Below are positions 6,953-11,135 of a stretch of DNA of 11,135 bases, piece after piece. Every line of letters begins with the position of its first letter. Position 1 is the first letter of the stretch. Under the pieces are notes generated by a model. That model was not told the DNA's origin. It did no database searches and worked only from the letters and a program-made list of their open reading frames with translations. This stretch comes from a bacterium (GTDB lineage Bacteria > Spirochaetota > Spirochaetia > JABEVK01): NCBI GenBank assembly GCA_021781625.1, contig JAJXWL010000040.1:1-11135 (forward strand), written 5' to 3'. The translations under genes were made by a program, and so were the position numbers.

Positions 6953-7372
6953 ATGGCTGAAAAAGAAAAAATGGCGAAGGACAAGACCTACCTGACAAAT
7001 GCTGTGGGCCGCCGTAAAACCGCTGTGGCTCGCGTGTACTTAAAAAATGGGAAAGGTTCTATTGTCATCAATGACCGACCTTTAGACCAATATTTTCCCT
7101 ATCCGATTCAACAAGTCACGGTGAAACAACCGTTGTCCGTTTTGGATGTGGAAGGGAAGTATGATGTTTTGATCAACGTCCAGGGTGGTGGTTTCAATGC
7201 TCAGGCAGAAGCTATCCGTCACGGCATTTCACGCGCCTTTGGTGTTCTTGATGAAACCAACCGCCCCGTGCTCAAGGCCAACGGCTTTCTTTCTCGAGAC
7301 TCCCGCATGGTGGAACGGAAAAAGTTTGGTCAACGCAAAGCTCGTCGCCGGTTCCAGTTCTCCAAACGTTAA
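6953..7372 (+). CDS. rpsI: 30S ribosomal protein S9
   Basis: The 139-residue product carries S9 hallmarks: GRRKTAVARVYL with a following GKGSIVIND, the INVQGGGFNAQAEAIRHGI(S)RA block, and the basic tail KKFGQRKARRRFQFSKR that reaches the P-site tRNA in the 30S subunit. AGGAG at 6940-6944 overlaps the rplM TAG stop and lies eight bases before the ATG at 6953. An in-frame ATG at 6971 would give a 133-residue protein closer to the E. coli length (130), but it lacks a better ribosome site. A strong intrinsic terminator follows 16 bases after the stop. Confidence 0.98.
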   Translation: MAEKEKMAKDKTYLTNAVGRRKTAVARVYLKNGKGSIVINDRPLDQYFPYPIQQVTVKQPLSVLDVEGKYDVLINVQGGGFNAQAEAIRHGISRAFGVLDETNRPVLKANGFLSRDSRMVERKKFGQRKARRRFQFSKR

Positions 7373-7388
7373 CTTTTGGATTTTCACG

Positions 7389-7419
7389 AAAAGAGCCGCT
7401 TGAAGCGGCTCTTTTTTTT
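7389..7419 (+). terminator. Intrinsic terminator of the rplM-rpsI operon
   Basis: AAAAGAGCCGCT (7389-7400) pairs perfectly with AGCGGCTCTTTT (7404-7415) around a three-base TGA loop. The GC-rich core runs directly into eight T (7412-7419). This is a canonical rho-independent terminator. Confidence 0.95.
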
Positions 7420-7434
7420 AATTTTTTTCTTTCA

Positions 7435-7446
7435 TTGACAGGTCAA
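7435..7446. repeat. Inverted repeat over the -35 box, candidate operator
   Basis: TTGAC-AG-GTCAA is a perfect 5-2-5 palindrome that includes the -35 hexamer. A dimer bound here would block RNA polymerase. The first gene of the operon encodes an HTH protein, so autoregulation is an obvious but untested possibility. Confidence 0.35.
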
Positions 7447-7463
7447 CAATGAACTACTATCCT
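7435..7463 (+). promoter_or_regulatory. Promoter of the HTH-receiver/receiver/acylphosphatase operon
   Basis: TTGACA (7435-7440) and TATCCT (7458-7463) are separated by exactly 17 bases. The predicted start near 7470 falls at the Shine-Dalgarno AAAGGAG (7468-7474), so the leader would be very short. Confidence 0.6.
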
Positions 7464-7485
7464 AGCTAAAGGAGTTCGGAATACC

Positions 7486-8073
7486 ATGGCCATTCAGAAA
7501 AAACGCCGAGTCTTTTCTGCGTTAGAAGTAGCAAAGATTTGCGGTGTGGTGAATCAGACCGTAATCAACTGGATACGAGCTGATCACCTGAAGGCATCCA
7601 TGACACCCGGTGGTCAATTTCGCGTTTATCCTGATGATTTACGAGACTTTCTCGTTGCCAATAAGATGCGCGTCCCGGATGAGCTTTGGGAGCTTTTAAA
7701 TAATGAAGAACTAGTGGTTGTGGAAGATGACCACGTTTTAAACAACCTTATGACGATTCAGTTAGGTCGCGCCTTTCCTAATTTGAAAATCAGCCAAGCC
7801 TTTGATGGCTTTGAAGCGGGGAGCCTGCTCACCGCCTGCCGTCCTAAAGCCGTAGTCTTGGATTTAAATTTACCAGGTGTTGATGGCTATGAAATTTGTC
7901 GACGTCTGAAAACCCAACAAGATTTCCATGATCCTTTTGTTGCGGTGGTAACAGCTGGGGACAATCCCCAAGCCGAAGCCGATTCAAAAGCAGCAGGTGC
8001 CGATGCTTTTTTCCTCAAGCCAGTTCCCACCGAGGTCTTGATTGAGACGCTAAAGACTCGTTTTGGTTGGTAA
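7486..8073 (+). CDS. Response regulator with N-terminal MerR/excisionase-like HTH and C-terminal receiver domain
   Basis: The 195-residue protein begins with a helix-turn-helix of the MerR/excisionase (HTH_17) type at about 8-58: SALEVAKICGV, TVINWI, then GGQFRVYPDDLRDFL. A full receiver domain follows at about 76-193. It has the acidic pocket E80-D81-D82, phospho-acceptor D126 (VVLDLNLPG), switch Thr 156 (VVTAGD) and Lys 178 (FFLKP), so it should be phosphorylatable. Having the DNA-binding domain ahead of the receiver is the reverse of the common OmpR/NarL order. The ATG follows AAAGGAG (7468-7474). It heads an operon with a receiver-only protein and an acylphosphatase, and no histidine kinase is nearby. 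It is probably a transcription regulator, targets unknown. Confidence 0.9.
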   Translation: MAIQKKRRVFSALEVAKICGVVNQTVINWIRADHLKASMTPGGQFRVYPDDLRDFLVANKMRVPDELWELLNNEELVVVEDDHVLNNLMTIQLGRAFPNLKISQAFDGFEAGSLLTACRPKAVVLDLNLPGVDGYEICRRLKTQQDFHDPFVAVVTAGDNPQAEADSKAAGADAFFLKPVPTEVLIETLKTRFGW

Positions 8074-8098
8074 CGCCGGTAGAATTGAGGAGTAGCTG

Positions 8099-8449
8099 GT
8101 GACTGAAAAAGGTTATGTCCTGGTTGTGGAAGATGATGACCACATTCGCCTGGCCCTCAAAGAATATTTCGAACAGCTGGGAATTGCTGTCCTTTTAGCC
8201 TCAGATGGGGTGGGGGCCATCAAGCACCTGTTGGATTATCCGATCAGGGTTATTGTCACGGATTACCGTATGGATACCCTGGGGGGTGATTATTGGGTAA
8301 GGTTTTTACGTCGCTTTTGTCCTGAAATTCAGGTTTTAATTGCCTCGGGGTTTCTAGACACTGCTCACGATCTACCCTATGAAACACTGGCGAAACCGTA
8401 TTCTTACGAAGTCTTAGCCGATCGAGTGAGAGAATTGCTTAAGATATGA
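8099..8449 (+). CDS. Receiver-only (CheY/DivK-like) response regulator
   Basis: The 116-residue protein is a single receiver domain with no output domain. The acidic pair D12-D13 (after VLVVE), phospho-acceptor D55 (VIVTDYRM), switch Ser 83 (LIASG) and Lys 99 (LAKPY) are all present, so phosphotransfer chemistry should be intact. Such proteins act by protein-protein contact or as relay intermediates. The GTG start at 8099 is supported by GAGGAG at 8087-8092, six bases upstream. It begins 25 bp after the HTH-receiver gene, and its TGA overlaps the ATG of the acylphosphatase gene (ATGA), which points to translational coupling. The input kinase and the output partner are unknown. Confidence 0.92.
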   Translation: MTEKGYVLVVEDDDHIRLALKEYFEQLGIAVLLASDGVGAIKHLLDYPIRVIVTDYRMDTLGGDYWVRFLRRFCPEIQVLIASGFLDTAHDLPYETLAKPYSYEVLADRVRELLKI

Positions 8450-8727
8450 CCGCCCGCAACTATTGGCTGAGTGGAGCTGTGCAGGGAGTGGGCTTTCGCT
8501 GGTATACACAGAAAATGGCCCAAAGTTTAAAGCTAGCCGGCTGGGTCTGTAACCTAGCCGATGGCCGAGTGGAAGTGTGGGCTCAGGGTGAAAATGTCAA
8601 TTGGACGCAATGGGAAGCGAAATTGCGGCAAGGACCACCAGGCTCACGAGTCACCAAGCTCGAGGTTTTCGAGGTGAGTCCTCAAGTCGGACTCACCACG
8701 TTTACCGTAAGATTTCATCCGGAATAG
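8446..8727 (+). CDS. acyP: Acylphosphatase
   Basis: The 93-residue protein has the acylphosphatase fold motifs: [10 protein letters not shown] with catalytic R18 in the phosphate loop, and [17 protein letters not shown] with catalytic N36. The family hydrolyses carboxyl-phosphate bonds such as those of acetyl phosphate or 1,3-bisphosphoglycerate, usually in the cytoplasm. Length is typical (about 90-100). Its ATG overlaps the preceding TGA, so ribosomes likely re-initiate, and there is no independent Shine-Dalgarno. Sitting directly behind two response regulators, it might act on an acyl-phosphate phosphodonor or on phospho-aspartate. That is inference from chemistry and position only. Its last codons overlap the end of the minus-strand synthase gene by 26 bp. 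Confidence 0.95.
   Translation: MTARNYWLSGAVQGVGFRWYTQKMAQSLKLAGWVCNLADGRVEVWAQGENVNWTQWEAKLRQGPPGSRVTKLEVFEVSPQVGLTTFTVRFHPE
8673..8697. repeat. 9-bp perfect inverted repeat at the convergent gene ends
   Basis: GGTGAGTCC (8673-8681) pairs with GGACTCACC (8689-8697) around a seven-base loop. It starts four bases beyond the stop of the minus-strand synthase gene and lies inside acyP. Neither side has a long T-tract. It may stabilise or help end the synthase transcript, but chance is possible. Confidence 0.35.
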
Positions 8728-10528
8728 GCGTAATCAATTTGACCAGTTCGTCAAAGATGAAATCGATATCCATCACCCCGAACATGACACCTTGCTCATC
8801 AAACAGCGGCCGGGCCGAAGTCATAATGAGCCGTCCAGTGTATTTCGAAAAGTACAAATCCGAATCATACGGCACATGACTTTCCAGCACACGGACAAAC
8901 CATTCATGTTTACGAAAGTCTTTATTCATCAAATTGCGAAAGAGTCCTTTTTCAGCACGCTTGACATGAACTTGGGTTATTCGGCGTCCTTCAAGGTTCG
9001 TGATGGCCAATAATTGAATCGAACCCTCACGAGTCACCACTTCATGAAGAAAATCTTCCATGCGGTCTGACTTGAGGCTCCGAATATCAGGACTTTCCGA
9101 GATGTTTTTAGCCAGGACTTGGGCTTTTCGTTTGGCTTCTTCTTTGACTTTTTCAAACTCCGAGACAAATAAGCTGGGAAGAAAACGTTTGGTTTGAGCG
9201 AGCATCTCATCTGGCGAAATCGAAGTGGTTCGTCCATTTTGATACTCATCCATGACCCAGGCATAAATATGCTTGATGCCCCCCAGTCGCTTATTCACGG
9301 GCTCTTTACGACCGTCCAACACTTCAGGGATGTTGTCGTTGATCCATTGTGCAATGCCCGCTACTCCCGATTTGTCGGTGACTTGAATGCGCAAGGGGCG
9401 GTTTAACAAGGTGTCGGTATCAAAGATGTTGTAGATTTCAGGATTCTTTAAAATTCCATCGGCGTGAATACCAGCCCGTGTGGTATTGAACTCGGCACCG
9501 ACAAAGGGGTAGTTGGCGGGAATGGGAGCTTGAATTTCGGTTCGAAAGAAATCGGCAATTTCTGTGATGACCGTCGTGTCGATGCCGGCATTGTCCCCTT
9601 TCAGAGCCAAATATTCCATAAGAGCCCCTTCTAAAGGAGGGTTCCCGGTGCGTTCGCCAAAACCGAAAAGGCTGGCGTTGAGGCTGGAACATCCATAGAG
9701 CCAAGCTGTCACCGCGTTCACGTGTACTTTATGAAAGTCATTATGCCCGTGCCATTCTAACCACTCGGCCGGGTAGCCGAGTTCCTGAGAAAAGGCGTGT
9801 ACCAAACGCGGAATACTGCGGGGTGGGGCCGCCCCAGGGTAGGTGACGCCAAAGCCCATCGTATCACAGAGCCTGATTTTGACCGGCTTTTGAGCTTCGC
9901 GGGACAAGTCTAAAAGGCGTTCGGCAAAGGGGAGGACAAATCCATACAAGTCGGCCCTGGTCACATCTTCAAAGTGACAGCGGGGCACGATACCATGGCT
10001 GAGGGCTTCTTGGACAATACCAAGGTATTGGTCTAAAATTTTTGAACGATTTTTTTTCAACTTGAGAAAAATATGGTAATCCGAGACAGAGGTGAGGATG
10101 CCGGTTTCGGCTAACCCCAAGTCCTTCACCAACTTGAGGTCGTCGCGGTCAGCGCGAATCCAACCGGTAATTTCAGGAAAACGGTAGTTCTTTTCTTGGC
10201 AAAGGGTCAAAGCTTCCCGGTCTCGGGTGGAGTACAGGAAAAACTCGGTTTGTCGAATAACCCCTTGCGGGCCGCCTAGCCGGTGCAAAAAGTCGAAAAT
10301 GGTAGAAATTTGGTCGGGAGTGTAAGGTGGTCGAGATTGTTGTCCATCTCGAAAGGTCGTATCGGTGATCCAGATTTCCGGGGCTTTGTGAGGAATCACA
10401 TCATGTCCGTCAAAAAGAATTCTCGGCACACTGGTGTAGGGAAATTGGTCACGATACAGCTCGGGCTCTTCAGGGTCTTGGAGAGGAAACCGAGGTTTGG
10501 TTCGAAGTTGCGAAAAGGGACTATGCAT
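8702..10528 (-). CDS. Re-citrate synthase/homocitrate synthase-like enzyme fused to a C-terminal Cache (PDC sensor)-like domain
   Basis: The 608-residue protein starts with a DRE-TIM barrel of the HMGL/isopropylmalate-synthase superfamily. Visible are DTTFRDGQQ at 56-64, [10 protein letters not shown] at 184-193, the metal-binding HGHND at 260-264, GERTGN at 291-296 and TRAGIHADG at 350-358. The wider sequence ([29 protein letters not shown]) is closest, from memory, to Re-citrate synthases of anaerobes such as Clostridium kluyveri, which make citrate from oxaloacetate and acetyl-CoA. Homocitrate synthase is the alternative. From about 450 a charged helix leads into a roughly 100-residue module ending [19 protein letters not shown] ... 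[11 protein letters not shown], a Cache-like signature normally found in extracytoplasmic sensors. No signal peptide or membrane helix is present. The ATG at 10528 is chosen by its perfect Shine-Dalgarno. Confidence 0.8.
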   Translation of the reverse strand: MHSPFSQLRTKPRFPLQDPEEPELYRDQFPYTSVPRILFDGHDVIPHKAPEIWITDTTFRDGQQSRPPYTPDQISTIFDFLHRLGGPQGVIRQTEFFLYSTRDREALTLCQEKNYRFPEITGWIRADRDDLKLVKDLGLAETGILTSVSDYHIFLKLKKNRSKILDQYLGIVQEALSHGIVPRCHFEDVTRADLYGFVLPFAERLLDLSREAQKPVKIRLCDTMGFGVTYPGAAPPRSIPRLVHAFSQELGYPAEWLEWHGHNDFHKVHVNAVTAWLYGCSSLNASLFGFGERTGNPPLEGALMEYLALKGDNAGIDTTVITEIADFFRTEIQAPIPANYPFVGAEFNTTRAGIHADGILKNPEIYNIFDTDTLLNRPLRIQVTDKSGVAGIAQWINDNIPEVLDGRKEPVNKRLGGIKHIYAWVMDEYQNGRTTSISPDEMLAQTKRFLPSLFVSEFEKVKEEAKRKAQVLAKNISESPDIRSLKSDRMEDFLHEVVTREGSIQLLAITNLEGRRITQVHVKRAEKGLFRNLMNKDFRKHEWFVRVLESHVPYDSDLYFSKYTGRLIMTSARPLFDEQGVMFGVMDIDFIFDELVKLITPIPDEILR

Positions 10529-10537
10529 GATCACCTC
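10529..10537 (-). promoter_or_regulatory. Start-deciding Shine-Dalgarno of the synthase gene
   Basis: GAGGTGATC directly precedes the ATG and is the exact complement of the conserved 16S rRNA 3'-end sequence GATCACCTC. An in-frame GTG (10534-10532) lies inside this site and is therefore unlikely to be the start. Confidence 0.75.
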
Positions 10538-10571
10538 AAAGTCTGGATCTACTCAGAATATAGTTTAGAAT

Positions 10572-10577
10572 ATTATA
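10572..10577 (-). promoter_or_regulatory. Candidate -10 box of the synthase gene
   Basis: A perfect TATAAT reads on the minus strand in an AT-rich stretch, 43 bases before the ATG. I find no good -35 at 16-19 bases upstream, so it may need an activator or use an atypical promoter. Confidence 0.4.
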
Positions 10578-10625
10578 CAAGAAACTGACAAAAATCCCCT
10601 GTTTTTGCAAATAAAACTTGGAAAA

Positions 10626-10664
10626 AATGTTGAATACCTACTTGATTGACAATGTTGAGTTACC
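10626..10664. repeat. Imperfect direct repeat flanking the -35 box of the PLP-enzyme gene
   Basis: AATGTTGA occurs at 10626-10633 and 10651-10658, each followed after one or two bases by TACC. The copies are 25 bp apart and bracket TTGACA. This could be a tandem operator, though short repeats in AT-rich DNA are common. Nothing else recognisable lies in the 163-bp intergenic region apart from the two promoters. Confidence 0.25.
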
Positions 10665-10674
10665 GTCGTAAGGT
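10646..10674 (+). promoter_or_regulatory. Candidate promoter of the transsulfuration-family gene
   Basis: TTGACA (10646-10651), 17-base spacer, then a weak TAAGGT (10669-10674). The expected start near 10681 falls at the Shine-Dalgarno AGGAG (10680-10684). I see no SAM riboswitch or T-box; the leader would be too short for one. Confidence 0.4.
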
Positions 10675-10691
10675 GACTTAGGAGTATTCGG

Positions 10692-11135
10692 ATGGAATTT
10701 CGCGGCTTTCCTGTGCACGATAGCACCAAAGCAGTTCGAGGAACCCAAGGTTGGGACGACACGACGGGCGCCGTCAGCATGCCCTTGTACTTAAGCGCCA
10801 CCTTTCGCCACCCTTCTTTAGGGCAAACGACGGGCTGGGATTATTCCCGCCAGGGAAATCCGACACGGCGTGAACTCGAACAAACCGTGGCAGCTCTAGA
10901 AAATGGCGTCGCGGGGTTTGCTTTTACCACGGGGATGTCGGCGGTTGCCGCTATTTTAGATTTGCTTCAAGCCGGTGATCATGTTGTTTTCAGCGAAGAT
11001 CTGTATGGGGGAACCTACCGTTTCGCGGTAGAACTCGCCTCTCGTCATGGTTTGACGTGTACCTTTGCCGACTCTCGAAAGCTTTCCCTGGTCGAGGAGG
11101 CTCTTACGGAACGAACCAAACTCCTTTTCATCGAA
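10692..11135 (+). CDS. Transsulfuration-family PLP enzyme (cystathionine gamma-synthase/lyase type), 3' end outside window
   Basis: An open frame of 148 codons runs off the window end. It starts at ATG 10692 behind AGGAG (10680-10684). The N-terminal third of the Cys/Met-metabolism PLP enzyme family is clear: STKAVRGTQGWDDTTGAVSMPLY, YSRQGNPTRRELE (the subunit-interface PLP-phosphate motif), FTTGMSAVAAIL (PLP-phosphate loop) and GDHVVFSEDLYGGTYR with the Tyr that stacks on the cofactor. The PLP lysine lies outside the window. Members include cystathionine gamma-synthase, cystathionine beta- and gamma-lyase, methionine gamma-lyase and O-acetylhomoserine sulfhydrylase. The visible part does not separate these. 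It diverges from the citrate-synthase-like gene with 163 bp between the two starts. Confidence 0.92.
   Translation, partial: MEFRGFPVHDSTKAVRGTQGWDDTTGAVSMPLYLSATFRHPSLGQTTGWDYSRQGNPTRRELEQTVAALENGVAGFAFTTGMSAVAAILDLLQAGDHVVFSEDLYGGTYRFAVELASRHGLTCTFADSRKLSLVEEALTERTKLLFIE

Noticed and set aside
8601..8879. 92-codon plus-strand frame across the acyP end and the synthase end
   Set aside because: It overlaps two well-supported genes and its sequence has no family resemblance.
10532..10534. GTG start of the citrate-synthase-like gene
   Set aside because: This GTG is part of the nine-base Shine-Dalgarno that serves the ATG six bases downstream.

Overview
The window holds twelve protein-coding genes, two of them cut by the window edges, packed almost without gaps. 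I see no tRNA, rRNA, CRISPR array, insertion sequence or prophage. The chromosome is from a double-membraned bacterium: the first gene encodes an exported protein with a C-terminal beta-barrel ending in Phe. Moderate GC, an oxygen-sensitive type of citrate synthase (Re-like) and a CheY-like/HTH-receiver gene set suggest an anaerobe. I lean towards a spirochaete, but that is family-level intuition and not proven by the sequence.

Layout. (1) 1-2827, plus strand: an outer-membrane protein whose first codons lie outside the window, a four-helix membrane protein of unknown function, and the ribosome-assembly GTPase RbgA/YlqF, tightly spaced like an operon. (2) 2790-4064, minus strand: aroA (EPSP synthase), overlapping the rbgA 3' end tail to tail by 38 bp. 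(3) 4121-6420, plus strand: a cytoplasmic type I pullulanase, diverging from aroA across only 56 bp that carry a 10-bp inverted repeat, followed by a small two-helix membrane protein with its own strong-looking promoter. (4) 6513-7372: the ribosomal protein pair rplM-rpsI, closed by a textbook intrinsic terminator. (5) 7486-8727: a signalling operon made of an HTH-receiver protein, a receiver-only protein and an acylphosphatase, with the last two genes joined by an ATGA overlap. (6) 8702-10528, minus strand: a Re-citrate-synthase/homocitrate-synthase-like enzyme with an extra C-terminal Cache (PDC sensor)-like domain. (7) 10692-end: the N-terminal third of a transsulfuration-family PLP enzyme, divergent from (6).

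The most interesting items are the metabolic synthase fused to a sensor-type Cache domain, and the kinase-less operon of two response regulators plus acylphosphatase. Acylphosphatase attacks acyl phosphates, the same chemical class as phospho-aspartate and acetyl phosphate. Also notable are the aroA start region (no Shine-Dalgarno, a -10-like box five bases from the ATG, and a 10-bp inverted repeat over the start) and a repeated compact promoter design, TTGAC(A/G) plus a weak -10 placed almost against the Shine-Dalgarno.

Residue numbers, family names and lengths come from reading the translations and from memory. No database search was possible.
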